Origin: Clavibacter sepedonicus
Lineage (GTDB): Bacteria; Actinomycetota; Actinomycetes; Actinomycetales; Microbacteriaceae
Direction: 5' to 3'
Assembly: GCF_000069225.1 (NCBI RefSeq)
Contig: NC_010407.1
Location: 1,054,001 to 1,118,000, forward strand
Length of the DNA: 64,000 nt
Under the pieces are notes generated by a model that made no database searches, was not told the origin of the DNA, and saw only the letters and a program-made list of their open reading frames with translations. Shown in pieces: positions 32,567 through 41,975 of this stretch (its first letter is position 1; every line of letters starts with the position of its first letter). Made by a program: the position numbers and the translations under genes.

Positions 32567-34648
32567 GTGACCATCGACCTCCCTCCCATCAGCCGCTCCT
32601 ACATCAGCCGCCCCTACCCGCTCGGCGCGACCGTCGTCGCGCGCGACGGCGGCCTGCCCAGCGGCCTCAACGTCGCCGTGTACTCCGAGACCGCCGAGGC
32701 CATCGAGGTCTGCGTCTTCGACGACGACGGCACCGAGTCCCGCACGCGCCTCTCCGAGCGCACCGGCCACGTCTTCCACGGCCTCGTCGAGGGCGCCGGC
32801 ATCGGCACCCGCTACGGCCTCCGCGTCCACGGCGAGTGGGACCCGGCCCGCGGCCTCCGCCACAACCCCGCCAAGCTCCTGCTGGATCCCTACGCCATCG
32901 CCATCGAGGGCCACCCCACCTGGGGCGAGGACGTCTTCGCGCACACCTTCGACGACCCGGACGCGATCAACGAGGCCGACTCGGCCGCGTCCATGCCCCG
33001 CTCCGTCGTCGCGGACCGCCGCTTCGACTGGGAGGACGACGAGGCCCCGCGCACGCCGCTCGACGAGACCGTCGTCTACGAGGTGCACGTGAAGGGCTTC
33101 ACGCAGCAGATGGAGTCGGTCCCCGAGGAGATCCGCGGCACGTATGCGGGGATGGCGCACCCCAGCGCCATCGAGTACCTCACCGACCTCGGCGTCACGA
33201 GCGTCGAGCTCCTGCCGGTGCACCACTTCATGCAGGACTCGCACCTCGAGGAGAAGGGCCTCCGCAACTACTGGGGCTACAACTCCATCGGCTTCCTCGC
33301 GCCCTACTCCGACTACAGCTCGGCGGGCGACGACGGGTCGCAGGTCGCCGAGTTCAAGGAGATGGTGAAGGCGCTGCACGCCGCCGGCCTCGAGGTGATC
33401 CTGGACGTGGTCTACAACCACACCGCCGAGGGCAACCACATGGGCCCGTCGCTGTCGCTCAAGGGCATCGACAACGCCTCCTACTACCGGCTCGTGGAGG
33501 GCGACGAGGCGTCGTACTTCGACACCACCGGCACCGGCAACAGCCTCAACGTCGGCCACCCGGCCGCGCTCGCGCTGATCATGGACTCGCTCCGCTACTG
33601 GGTCGAGGAGATGCACGTCGACGGCTTCCGCTTCGACCTCGCCACGACGCTCACGCGCCAGGACGGCGACGCGGAGATCCACAGCGCGTTCCTCACCCTC
33701 ATCCACCAGGACCCGGTGCTCGCGCCCGTGAAGATGATCGCCGAGCCGTGGGACACCGCCGGCTACCAGGTCGGCGGCTTCCCCGCCGACTGGTCGGAGT
33801 GGAACGGGAAGTTCCGCGACGACGTGCGCGACTTCTGGCACAGCGGGCAGAACGTGCTCGGCGCGCTCGCCCAGCGGATCACCGGCAGCCCGGACGTGTA
33901 CGAGTCCGGCCGCCGCTCGCCGCTGTGCAGCGTGAACTTCATCACCGCGCACGACGGCTTCACCCTCGCGGACCTCACCTCGTACGACGAGAAGCACAAC
34001 GAGGCCAACGGCGAGGACAACAACGACGGCGAGAGCGACAACCGCTCCTCCAACGCCGGCGTCGAGGGTCCGACGGACGACCCCGAGATCATCGCGATCC
34101 GCGACCGCCAGCGCCGCAACATGCTCGGCACGCTGCTGCTGTCGTCAGGCGTCCCGATGGTGCTCGGCGGCGACGAGATCGCGCGCACGCAGGGCGGCAA
34201 CAACAACGCGTACTGCCAGGACGACGAGATCTCGTGGTTCGACTGGGCGAACGTGGACCGCAACCTGCAGGACTTCACGCGGAAGCTCATCCGCCTGCGT
34301 CGCGGCAACCGGGCGCTGCGGCCGATCTGGTTCCGCGGCGACGACGTCGAGGGCGCCGAGGAGGCCGTGCGCTTCATCCGGGCCGACGGCGCGACGCTGG
34401 AGCCGCAGGACTGGGAGGACCCGAACGCCTTCAGCATCGGCGTGATCATGAAGGGCAGGGACAGCGACGCGTTCTTCGTCGCGTTCAACGCGGCCGAGGG
34501 TCCCGTCGAGTTCCAGCTGCCCGAGGGCATCGGCGTCTCGTGGCACCTCGCCATCTCGTCCGACTCCGAGCAGAACGTGACCGAGGACGCGACGAGCATC
34601 CTCGTGCGCGACCGCTCGTTCACCGTGCTGCGGGCCGCGCGCTCCTAG
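32567..34648 (+). CDS. glgX: Glycogen debranching enzyme (isoamylase type, GH13)
   Basis: Hydrolyses alpha-1,6 branches of glycogen limit dextrin; 693 aa. The N-terminal CBM48-like domain (about 15-110) is followed by a GH13 barrel: VYEVHVKGFT, VVYNHTAEGN, nucleophile Asp in DGFRFDLATTL, acid Glu in IAEPWDTAGY and HD in ITAHDGFTLADL. GTG 32567 has GAGGGG directly upstream and CATACT at 5 nt, so it may be leaderless. The stop TAG is in the CTAG at 34645-34648, where IS copy 2 begins. glgP lies beyond the IS, so the element probably splits a glycogen-breakdown operon. Confidence 0.93.
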   Translation: MTIDLPPISRSYISRPYPLGATVVARDGGLPSGLNVAVYSETAEAIEVCVFDDDGTESRTRLSERTGHVFHGLVEGAGIGTRYGLRVHGEWDPARGLRHNPAKLLLDPYAIAIEGHPTWGEDVFAHTFDDPDAINEADSAASMPRSVVADRRFDWEDDEAPRTPLDETVVYEVHVKGFTQQMESVPEEIRGTYAGMAHPSAIEYLTDLGVTSVELLPVHHFMQDSHLEEKGLRNYWGYNSIGFLAPYSDYSSAGDDGSQVAEFKEMVKALHAAGLEVILDVVYNHTAEGNHMGPSLSLKGIDNASYYRLVEGDEASYFDTTGTGNSLNVGHPAALALIMDSLRYWVEEMHVDGFRFDLATTLTRQDGDAEIHSAFLTLIHQDPVLAPVKMIAEPWDTAGYQVGGFPADWSEWNGKFRDDVRDFWHSGQNVLGALAQRITGSPDVYESGRRSPLCSVNFITAHDGFTLADLTSYDEKHNEANGEDNNDGESDNRSSNAGVEGPTDDPEIIAIRDRQRRNMLGTLLLSSGVPMVLGGDEIARTQGGNNNAYCQDDEISWFDWANVDRNLQDFTRKLIRLRRGNRALRPIWFRGDDVEGAEEAVRFIRADGATLEPQDWEDPNAFSIGVIMKGRDSDAFFVAFNAAEGPVEFQLPEGIGVSWHLAISSDSEQNVTEDATSILVRDRSFTVLRAARS

Positions 34649-34691
34649 CTGTACTCGGCCATGACGTTGGTGACACTTCGGGGCGTGTGAA

Positions 34692-34744
34692 GAGGCCTCC
34701 TGGCTTGATGGAGCTGTTCAGTTCAACCATCGCCAGGAGGCCTC
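34692..34744 (+). promoter_or_regulatory. Stem-loop sequestering the transposase Shine-Dalgarno (type A, copy 2)
   Basis: The same 13-bp inverted repeat as in copy 1, GAGGCCTCCTGGC (34692-34704) and GCCAGGAGGCCTC (34732-34744), ending 1 nt before the transposase ATG. glgX transcripts entering from the left would form this hairpin. Confidence 0.75.
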
Positions 34745-34745
34745 G

Positions 34746-35708
34746 ATGTCCCACGGTAATGCTCGTCTGACGGTTCACGGGAGGGTTCTCCTCGTGCGGC
34801 GGGTGGTGGAGGATCGTCGGCCGGTCGCGCACGTCGCGCGGGAGCTGGGGGTGTCGCGGCAGTGCGCGCATCGATGGGTGAACCGGTTCCGTGCCGAGGG
34901 GCTGCGAGGGCTGACGGATCGGTCATCGCGGCCCCGGTCAGTACCGAGGCGAACGAGCCCGGAGCGGGAACGGGCCGTGCTGGAAGCGCGGGCCCAGTTG
35001 CGGGCGGGTCCTGCGCGGCTGGCGCCGGTGACAGGTGTTCCATCCCGTACGATCTCCCGCATCCTGCGCCGGCACGGGGCGCCGCCGTTGGCATGGTTGG
35101 ACCCCGTCACCGGGGCCGTGATCCGGGCATCCCGGTCAACGGCGCACCGGTATGAGCACGAGCATCCGGGTGATCTGATCCACGTGGACGTGAAGAAGCT
35201 CGGGAGGATCCCGGACGGAGGCGGCTGGCGGGTCCACGGGCGCAGCGAGCAGGTCCGCGGCCGCGGGATCGGGTTCGATTACGTCCATGCCGCGGTCGAT
35301 GACCACACCCGTCTCGCCTACGCGGAGATCCATCCCGATGAGAAAGGCGCGACCGCGGCCGGGTTCCTGACCCGCGCAGCGGCGTACTTCGCCGGGCATG
35401 GGATCACCCGGATCGAGCGGGTCATCACGGACAACGCGTTCGCCTACCGGCACTCGACCGCGTTCAAGAACGCCGTCCAGGACCTGGGCGCGCGGCAGAA
35501 GTTCATCCGCCCGCACTGCCCCTGGCAGAACGGCAAGGTCGAGCGCTTCAACCGGACCCTCGCGACCGAGTGGGCCTACCGGCAACCCTTCACCAGCAAC
35601 CAACACCGGGCCGACGCGCTTGACCCCTTCATCGAGCACTACAACACTGAACGAATCCACTCAAGCCACGGGCTCACGCCCGCGGCCCGAGTGTCACCAA
35701 CGTCATGA
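34746..35708 (+). CDS. IS481-family transposase, type A copy 2
   Basis: 320 aa, identical to the copy 1 protein except for His in place of Arg (FAGHGITRI, codon at 35398-35400). The full DDE triad (HVDVKK, TDNAFAY, GKVERFN) and the N-terminal helix-turn-helix are intact, so both copies could be active. It is read in the same direction as glgX and glgP; read-through from glgX enters it but meets the stem-loop. Confidence 0.95.
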   Translation: MSHGNARLTVHGRVLLVRRVVEDRRPVAHVARELGVSRQCAHRWVNRFRAEGLRGLTDRSSRPRSVPRRTSPERERAVLEARAQLRAGPARLAPVTGVPSRTISRILRRHGAPPLAWLDPVTGAVIRASRSTAHRYEHEHPGDLIHVDVKKLGRIPDGGGWRVHGRSEQVRGRGIGFDYVHAAVDDHTRLAYAEIHPDEKGATAAGFLTRAAAYFAGHGITRIERVITDNAFAYRHSTAFKNAVQDLGARQKFIRPHCPWQNGKVERFNRTLATEWAYRQPFTSNQHRADALDPFIEHYNTERIHSSHGLTPAARVSPTS

Positions 35709-35779
35709 CTCAGTACACCTAGGCTCGGGAGCCATCCGCGCGGGCCCCCGCCCGCCGCCGTCCGGTCCGAGGGAGTCCC

Positions 35780-38335
35780 GTGAAGGCCATCCGCAGATTC
35801 ACCGTCCGTGCCGTCCTCCCGGAGGAGCTGTCCGCGCTGGACGAGCTCGCCGGGAACCTCCGATGGTCCTGGTACGAGCCGACCCGCCGCGTGTTCGCGC
35901 ACGTGAGCCCCGAGCTGTGGGAGCGGACGGGCCACGATCCGGTCGCGCTGCTCGGTGCGGTCGACCAGGAGCGGCTCCGGGAGCTCGCCGCCGACGAGGG
36001 GTTCGTCGCCTGGGCCGAGGAGCAGCGCGCGGACCTCCGGGCCTACGTGCGCGAGTCCAGGTGGTACCAGTCCCTCGAGGGCGACGTGCCCGAGGCGATC
36101 GGCTACTTCTCGCCCGAGTACGGCATCGCCGCCGCGCTGCCGCAGTACTCGGGCGGCCTCGGGATCCTCGCGGGCGACCACCTCAAGAGCGCCTCCGACC
36201 TCGGCGTCCCGCTCGTGGGCGTCGGCCTGTTCTACCGCTCCGGCTACTTCCGCCAGGGGATATCCTCCGACGGCTGGCAGCAGGAGACCTACCCCGTCTT
36301 CGACCCCGACGGCCTGCCGCTCCAGGTGCTGCGCGACGGGGACGGCCGGCCCGTCCAGGTCGAGCTGGGCCTGCCCGCCGGTCGGACGCTGCACGCGCGG
36401 ATCTGGCAGGCGCGCGTCGGCCGCATCCCGCTGCTCCTCCTCGACACCGACGTGCCCGAGAACGACGACGACCTGCGCCGCGTCACCGACCGGCTCTACG
36501 GCGGCGGCGGCGAGCACCGGCTGCACCAGGAGCTGCTGCTCGGCATCGGCGGGGTGCGCGCCATCGCGGCCCACGCACGCGTGACGGGTTCGCCCGTGCC
36601 GCGCGTCTTCCACACCAACGAGGGCCACGCCGGCTTCCTCGGCGTCGAGCGGATCTCGACCCTGATGGCCGACGGCCTCGACTTCGACGAGGCGCTGCAG
36701 GTCGTGCGCGCCGGCACGGTCTTCACGACGCACACGCCCGTGCCCGCGGGCATCGACCGGTTCGACGTCGGCCTCGTGCGCGAGCACGTCACGGAGCGGC
36801 TGCTGCCCGGGGTGCCGCCGGAGCGCGTGCTGGGGCTCGGCGCGGAGCTCCACGACGGCGGATCCCCGGACGTGTTCAACATGGCGCTCATGGGTCTCCG
36901 CCTCGCGCAGCGCGCCAACGGCGTCTCCCAGCTGCACGGCGAGGTCAGCCGCGGCATGTTCGCGGGGCTCTGGCCGGGGTTCGACACCGACGAGGTGCCG
37001 ATCGCGAGCGTGACGAACGGCGTGCACGCGCCGACGTGGACGGATCCGATGCTCATGTCGCTCGCGCGCGAGCGCCTCGGCACCTGGGACACGACGGCGG
37101 CCGACTGGTCGTCGACGGCCGTGAGCGACGGCGACCTCTGGGACGTGCGCGGCCGGATGCGCCGCCAGCTCGTGGAGGACGCCCGCCGCCGCGTGGTGCG
37201 CGCCTGGCGCGAGCAGAACCCGGGCGCCGTCGAGCCCGCGTGGCTCGAGGACGTGCTCGACCCCGAGGTCCTCACGATCGGGTTCGCACGGCGCGTGCCG
37301 ACCTACAAGCGCCTGACGCTCATGCTCCACGACCGGGAGCGCCTCCGCCGGATCCTCACCGACGCCGACCGGCCCGTGCAGATCGTGGTGGCGGGCAAGT
37401 CGCACCCGGCGGACGACGAGGGCAAGCGCCTCATCCAAGAGCTCGTGCGCTTCGCGGCCGAGCCAGGGATCCGGGGCCGCCTCGTGTTCCTGCCCGACTA
37501 CGACATCGGCATGGCGCAGCTGCTCTACCCGGGCACCGACGTCTGGCTCAACAACCCGCTCCGCCCGCTGGAGGCGTGCGGCACGTCCGGCATGAAGGCG
37601 GCGCTCAACGGCGCGCTCAACCTGTCGATCCTCGACGGCTGGTGGAACGAGTACTACGACGGCGGCAACGGCTGGGCGATCCCGTCGGCCGACGGCGCGC
37701 ACGACGGCGCCGAGCGCGACGCGATGGAGGCGACCGCGCTCTATGACCTCATCGAGAACCGCATCGCCCCGCGCTTCTACGAGCGCGACGCGGACGGCGT
37801 GCCCGTCGGGTGGGTGCACGACATCCGGCACACCCTGCGGACGCTGTCGCCCGAGCTCAGCGCCGACCGCATGGTGCGCCAGTACGTCGAGCGGCTGTAC
37901 GTGCCCGCCGGCCGGGCGCAGGCCGCGGTCGCCGCGGACGGCTGGGCGCGCGCCCGCGAGCTGGTGGCCTGGCGCGGACGCGTCGCCGCCGCGTGGCCGT
38001 CCGTGCAGGTCGCGCACGTCGAATCCGAGGGCGTCGGCCAGCAGGCGCAGGTCGGCGACGAGCTGCGCGTGCGCGCATGGGTGGCGCTCGGCGGCCTCGA
38101 CGCGGGCGACGTGACGGTCGAGGTCGTGCACGGCCGCACCGGCGACGGCGACGTGCTCACCGACGTGGTGCGGCACCCGCTCTCGCCCGTGGGCGGATCC
38201 GGCGGGCAGCAGGAGTACGCGGGCGCCGTGGCCCTCACGACGGCGGGGCCGTTCGGCTACACCGTGCGGGTCGTGCCGCGGCACGAGCTGCTGGCCTCGA
38301 GCGCGGAGCCGGGGCTGGTCGCGGTCGCGAGCTGA
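35780..38335 (+). CDS. glgP: Alpha-glucan phosphorylase (GT35)
   Basis: Releases glucose-1-phosphate from glycogen or maltodextrin; 851 aa, the shorter bacterial type. The N-terminal DUF3417 region (about 10-115: SALDELAGNLRWSWYEPTRR) is followed by the GT35 catalytic core, with VFHTNEGHAGF and the PLP-lysine block ACGTSGMKAALNGALNLS. The GTG at 35780 has GAGGGAG 5 nt upstream. The gene is separated from glgX only by IS copy 2 (about 1.1 kb). It may now depend on a promoter in the IS or in the 62 bp between them. It ends in a strong terminator. Confidence 0.93.
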   Translation: MKAIRRFTVRAVLPEELSALDELAGNLRWSWYEPTRRVFAHVSPELWERTGHDPVALLGAVDQERLRELAADEGFVAWAEEQRADLRAYVRESRWYQSLEGDVPEAIGYFSPEYGIAAALPQYSGGLGILAGDHLKSASDLGVPLVGVGLFYRSGYFRQGISSDGWQQETYPVFDPDGLPLQVLRDGDGRPVQVELGLPAGRTLHARIWQARVGRIPLLLLDTDVPENDDDLRRVTDRLYGGGGEHRLHQELLLGIGGVRAIAAHARVTGSPVPRVFHTNEGHAGFLGVERISTLMADGLDFDEALQVVRAGTVFTTHTPVPAGIDRFDVGLVREHVTERLLPGVPPERVLGLGAELHDGGSPDVFNMALMGLRLAQRANGVSQLHGEVSRGMFAGLWPGFDTDEVPIASVTNGVHAPTWTDPMLMSLARERLGTWDTTAADWSSTAVSDGDLWDVRGRMRRQLVEDARRRVVRAWREQNPGAVEPAWLEDVLDPEVLTIGFARRVPTYKRLTLMLHDRERLRRILTDADRPVQIVVAGKSHPADDEGKRLIQELVRFAAEPGIRGRLVFLPDYDIGMAQLLYPGTDVWLNNPLRPLEACGTSGMKAALNGALNLSILDGWWNEYYDGGNGWAIPSADGAHDGAERDAMEATALYDLIENRIAPRFYERDADGVPVGWVHDIRHTLRTLSPELSADRMVRQYVERLYVPAGRAQAAVAADGWARARELVAWRGRVAAAWPSVQVAHVESEGVGQQAQVGDELRVRAWVALGGLDAGDVTVEVVHGRTGDGDVLTDVVRHPLSPVGGSGGQQEYAGAVALTTAGPFGYTVRVVPRHELLASSAEPGLVAVAS

Positions 38336-38340
38336 CGGCG

Positions 38341-38376
38341 GACGGCGCGCCCCGGGGGGGGGGCGGGCGCGCCGTC
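38341..38376. terminator. Terminator between glgP and the SGNH lipoprotein gene
   Basis: Stem GACGGCGCGCC / GGCGCGCCGTC (11 bp) around a loop with a run of ten G residues, between convergent genes. The G-run is a likely length-variable tract. Confidence 0.75.
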
Positions 38377-38397
38377 CGCGCGTCATGCCGTCGGGTC

Positions 38398-39744
38398 CTA
38401 GGCCGGGGTGGCCGAGAGCTTCGCGGCGAGCACCTCGGCGAAGCGCGCGTAGCCGCGGTCGTTCGGGTGGTTGTCCGGGCCCATCCAGCGGTAGGGGTCG
38501 GACGCGCCGTCGCCGACCATGCGCGGGATGTATGCGCCGATCTCGAAGACGTCCGCGAGCGGATCCGCCGAGGCGGCGTCCCGGAGCGCGCCGATGTAGT
38601 CGGCCCACGTCGTGCCGCGGATCGGCAGCGTCGTGCGCTCGTAGGGCGGCGTGAAGAGGATGGGCGCCTCGCTCGTGGAGCGGATGAGCTCGATGAGCAC
38701 GGCCGCGTCCGAGCGCACCTCCTCCGGCGTGCGGACGACCACGTCGTTGATGAGGTGCTCGGGCATCCAGAGGTCGAGCGCGAAGCGGGGGGCCGAGCGG
38801 ATCCAGGTGCTCACGCCGTCGGGCCGCGCCTTCTCCGAGAGCTGCCAGAGCTGCGAGCCGGAGTTGCCGCCCTCGATGACGTGGATGCCGCGGTCCTCGT
38901 CGCCGTCGAAGAGCCACGCGCCCTCCAGCTCGGGCTTCCCGCCGGCCCAGGCCACCGTGATCTCGTGCTCCGCGGACTCCAGCTGCGGGCTCGTCCAGGT
39001 GAGGGATCCGCCGGCCTCGGCGCGCACCGTCTCGGGCGCGCCGCCGTCGACCTGCACGGTGATCGCCGCGTCGAGGCCGGGCGCCCACCAGCACACGCGC
39101 GCCGAGGTCATGCGCGCGGTGTACGTGCCGGGGCCCGCGGCCTCGGTGAGCGCGACGACGCGTCGTCCCCAGCCGTGCCGCCCACCGGCCGTGGGCGTCC
39201 CGGCGAACGCGAAGCCCTGGTCGGCGGGCACGGTGATCTGGTGCCGCGAGGCGATGTAGTCGAGGCCGCCGCGTGCGCCGGACGGGTACGCGCCGCGCAG
39301 CCGGTCGCGCAGCTGGGCGGGGTAGGCGTGCTGCAGGGTGGTGGCGCCCTGGCCCTCGGTGATGCTGTCGCCGAGCACGCCGATCGTGAGGCGGCGCTCG
39401 CGCACCCGGTCGCGCAGCGCGTAGAAGCCGGCGAGCGCGTCGTCGGGGGCGTAGGTCATGGGGTCGATGGGCGGGCCGCCGGATGCGGTGACGGCGGACG
39501 CTGCCGGGTCACCGGGATCCGCCGACGGGCTGACGGTGGCGCCGCCGGTGGGCGGTGCGGGGCGCGGCGTCGTGGTGCAGCCCGCGACGGCGGCGACGGC
39601 GGAGAGCGCGGCGAGGCCGCCGCCCGCGACGAGCGCGCGGCGGGTGAGCGTGCGGCGCCGGTCGGTCGGACCGGCGGCCGGTCCATCGGCGGGCGCTGCG
39701 TCGGGGGAGCGGTCGCCGCGCGGGGCGGGGGACTCGTCGGTCAT
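38398..39744 (-). CDS. SGNH/GDSL-type hydrolase lipoprotein
   Basis: Exported esterase or deacetylase-like protein of 448 aa. RRTLTRRALVAGGG is Tat-like; the hydrophobic segment ends in a lipobox AAVAGC with Cys at residue 56. After a Pro/Ser/Thr linker, residues 95-205 and 300-448 form an SGNH fold: GDSITEG (Ser 127) and GPDNHPNDRG with the Asp-x-His pair. A beta-rich insert (about 205-300) may bind carbohydrate. Likely deacetylates a surface or plant polysaccharide (inference). Start ATG 39744 has GAGGACG upstream. Its stop is in an unoccupied CTAG at 38397-38400. Confidence 0.8.
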   Translation of the reverse strand: MTDESPAPRGDRSPDAAPADGPAAGPTDRRRTLTRRALVAGGGLAALSAVAAVAGCTTTPRPAPPTGGATVSPSADPGDPAASAVTASGGPPIDPMTYAPDDALAGFYALRDRVRERRLTIGVLGDSITEGQGATTLQHAYPAQLRDRLRGAYPSGARGGLDYIASRHQITVPADQGFAFAGTPTAGGRHGWGRRVVALTEAAGPGTYTARMTSARVCWWAPGLDAAITVQVDGGAPETVRAEAGGSLTWTSPQLESAEHEITVAWAGGKPELEGAWLFDGDEDRGIHVIEGGNSGSQLWQLSEKARPDGVSTWIRSAPRFALDLWMPEHLINDVVVRTPEEVRSDAAVLIELIRSTSEAPILFTPPYERTTLPIRGTTWADYIGALRDAASADPLADVFEIGAYIPRMVGDGASDPYRWMGPDNHPNDRGYARFAEVLAAKLSATPA

Positions 39745-39898
39745 GTGCGGCGTCCTCGTGGTTCTGGGCGCGGCGGTGCGCGGCGGATCATGCGGGTGCC
39801 TCCAGCAGAGCACACGATCCCTGCCGGGCGCGAACCCGCCGCGACCCCCGTCCGGGCCGCGCGCGGTGCGGCTGGCGGGGACGGCGTCCCGGGCGCGC

Positions 39899-41956
39899 TC
39901 AGCGGGCCAGGTAGATCCGCAGGGCCGGCCCGTCGACCTCGACGCGGTCGCCGGGCGCGTCGTCGATCGACACGACCTCGGGCCGCTCCCACTCGCTCGA
40001 CCAGAGGAGGCGCCAGCGCGTCACGCCGTCGTGCTCCGGCAGCGTCACCGTCGCGCGGGTCTCCTGCCCGTGGACGACGACGAGCACCGTGTTCGGGCCC
40101 TCGGTCTCGGGGGTGGAGGTGCTGATCCACTGCAGCGTGCGCGTGCCGGCGGACTCCCAGGCCGCCTCCGTCATGGGTGCGCCGTCCGCGTCGCGCCAGG
40201 CGAGGACCGACGCGCTCGGCACGGTCGCGTCGGGCTCCGCGTAGCGCACGGGCCGGAGCGCCGGGTTGTCCCGCCGGATGCGGATGAGGTGGCGCGTGGT
40301 CGCCTCCAGGTCCATCCGCCAGGCATCCTCGTCCCAGCGCATCCACGTGGCGGCGTTGTCGAGGCAGTAGCCGTTGTTGTTGCCGCGCTGCGAGCGGCCG
40401 CGCTCGTCGCCCATCGTGATCATCGGGATCCCCGCCGAGACGAGGAGCGTGCCGAGGAGGTTGCGGGAGGACCGCCTGCGGGCGGCGAGGATCCGGGCGT
40501 CGCGCGTCGGCCCCTCCACGCCGTGGTTCCACGAGCGGTTCGCGTCCGTGCCGTCGCGGTTGGACTCGCCGTTGCCGCTGTTGTGCTTGCGGTCGTAGGA
40601 GGTGAGGTCGGCGAGCGTAAAGCCGTCGTGCGCCGTGACGAAGGAGACGGAGGCGAGCGGGCCGCGGTCGGCGGCGAAGGTGCCCGAGGATCCTGCAAGG
40701 CAGGAGGCGAGGGCGCCCACGCCGTTCGGCGCGCCGCCGGTGCGCCGGGACGCGGCCACGTCGGCGAGCCAGAAGTCGCGCACGACGTCGCGGTAGCCGT
40801 CGTTCCACTCGCTCCAGCCGGATCCGAACCCGCCCGTGCGCCAGCCGCCCATGCCCACGTCCCACGGCTCGGCGATCATCAGCAGGCCCGCGAGCGCCTC
40901 GTCCTCGACGATCGCGCGCAGCAGCGGATGCGCCGGGTCGAAGTCCACGCGCTCGTCGCGCCCGAGGGTGACGGCGAGGTCGAAGCGGAAGCCGTCGACG
41001 CCCATCACGTCGGACCAGTGCTCCAGCGAGTCGAGCACGAGGCGCTGCGCGTCCGGCCGGGACAGGTCGACCGTGTTGCCGCACCCCGTCACGTCGATGG
41101 GCGTGCCGTCGGGCGCGTGCCGGTAGTAGCGGGATCCGTCGATGCCGCGGAGGCTGGTGACCGGACCGTCGGCGCCCTCCTCGGCGGTGTGGTTGTAGAC
41201 GACGTCGAGCACGACCTGGATCCCCGCGGCGTGCAGCGCGTCGACCATGCCGCGGAACTCGGCCGCGACCGCGTCGGCCCCCGCGTCGCGTGCGGCGCGG
41301 GTGGCGTAGGGCGCGTGCGGCGCGAGGTACGCGAGCGTGTTGTAGCCCCAGTGGTTGATCCGGCCCTGCGCCCGCAGACGTTCCTCGCTCGTGGAGGCGT
41401 GCACCGGCAGCAGCTCGACCGTCGTGATCCCCAGGTCGACCAAGCGCTCCACGGTGGAGGCGTGCCCGAGCCCCGCGTACGTGCCGCGCAGCTCCTCGGG
41501 CAGCCGCTCGTCGGTCTTCGTGAAGCCACGCACGTGCAGCTCGTAGAGCACCTGGCGGTCGCGGGGCACGACGGGTCGCGCGGCGCGGCGGGCGGCGCGC
41601 TCCTCGGCGGGCACCTCGCGCGTGACGACCGAGCGCCACGCGGCGGGGCCGACCTGCACGAGGCCGCGCGCGTAGGGGTCCAGCAGGTGGCGCGTCGGGT
41701 CGAAGGAGTCGCCGGGCGCGGGGTCGCCGTCGACGCGCACGGAGTACGCGGTGCCGGGGACGAGCCGGGCGCTGGATCCCGTCCACACGCCGCCGTCGCC
41801 CCGCTCCATCGCGACGACCTCGGCCACGCGGCGCGGGTCGTCGGCGGCCGAGACGGTGAGCTCCACGGCGGACGCGCCGTGGCTCACGAGGCGCAGCGTG
41901 CCGCCCTGGTCGGAGAGCGTCAGCCCCAGGGGCACGGGCGGTCCGGGGCGCGGCAT
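39899..41956 (-). CDS. Second GlgX-like glycogen debranching enzyme (GH13)
   Basis: 685 aa, paralogue of the glgX product. The N-terminal CBM48-like domain (about 10-90) precedes the GH13 barrel: VLYELHVRGFT, VVYNHTAEEG, nucleophile Asp in DGFRFDLAVTLG, Glu in IAEPWDVGMG and HD in VTAHDGFTLADL. All catalytic residues are present. I chose ATG 41956 because TACCCT ends exactly 7 nt upstream (leaderless), whereas the longer ATG at 41977 would lie upstream of that box and overlap the start of the divergent gene. Whether it acts on glycogen or on maltodextrins is undecided. Confidence 0.9.
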   Translation of the reverse strand: MPRPGPPVPLGLTLSDQGGTLRLVSHGASAVELTVSAADDPRRVAEVVAMERGDGGVWTGSSARLVPGTAYSVRVDGDPAPGDSFDPTRHLLDPYARGLVQVGPAAWRSVVTREVPAEERAARRAARPVVPRDRQVLYELHVRGFTKTDERLPEELRGTYAGLGHASTVERLVDLGITTVELLPVHASTSEERLRAQGRINHWGYNTLAYLAPHAPYATRAARDAGADAVAAEFRGMVDALHAAGIQVVLDVVYNHTAEEGADGPVTSLRGIDGSRYYRHAPDGTPIDVTGCGNTVDLSRPDAQRLVLDSLEHWSDVMGVDGFRFDLAVTLGRDERVDFDPAHPLLRAIVEDEALAGLLMIAEPWDVGMGGWRTGGFGSGWSEWNDGYRDVVRDFWLADVAASRRTGGAPNGVGALASCLAGSSGTFAADRGPLASVSFVTAHDGFTLADLTSYDRKHNSGNGESNRDGTDANRSWNHGVEGPTRDARILAARRRSSRNLLGTLLVSAGIPMITMGDERGRSQRGNNNGYCLDNAATWMRWDEDAWRMDLEATTRHLIRIRRDNPALRPVRYAEPDATVPSASVLAWRDADGAPMTEAAWESAGTRTLQWISTSTPETEGPNTVLVVVHGQETRATVTLPEHDGVTRWRLLWSSEWERPEVVSIDDAPGDRVEVDGPALRIYLAR

Positions 41957-41962
41957 GCGACC

Positions 41963-41969
41963 TAGGGTA
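41963..41969. promoter_or_regulatory. Overlapping bidirectional -10 boxes for glgX-2 and cysteine desulfurase
   Basis: TAGGGTA contains TAGGGT on the plus strand (41963-41968) and TACCCT on the minus strand (41969-41964). Each is followed by exactly 7 nt and then an ATG (41976 plus, 41956 minus). Only 19 bp separate the two start codons, so both genes must be leaderless or nearly so, and polymerase can serve only one at a time. Confidence 0.65.
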
Positions 41970-41975
41970 GGGGGC

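Larger units (their letters stand above)
34650..35717 (+). mobile_element. IS481-family insertion sequence, type A, copy 2
   Basis: 1068-bp element almost identical to copy 1 at 7980-9047. The flanks are CTAG (34645-34648) and CTAG (35719-35722), each separated from the TGTACT/AGTACA ends by a single C. A 4-bp CTAG duplication is the simplest reading, with one extra base at each end belonging to the element. The left CTAG is the glgX stop codon, so glgX is unharmed. It separates glgX from glgP. Confidence 0.95.

Noticed and set aside
7980..35717. The two type A copies as ends of a 27.7-kb composite transposon
   Set aside because: The enclosed genes are core functions (purine synthesis, glgX), copy 1 lacks a left duplication, and both copies have independent CTAG contexts. 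Two single insertions are simpler, although recombination between the copies remains possible.
35639..39094. Very long open frames opposite real genes (for example 1151 codons here, 1087 codons at 39741-43004, 771 codons at 46633-48948)
   Set aside because: They are antisense or out-of-frame shadows of glgP, the GH13 gene and others. Composition is Arg/Ala/Pro-rich, no family motif appears, and the opposite frames carry conserved catalytic motifs.
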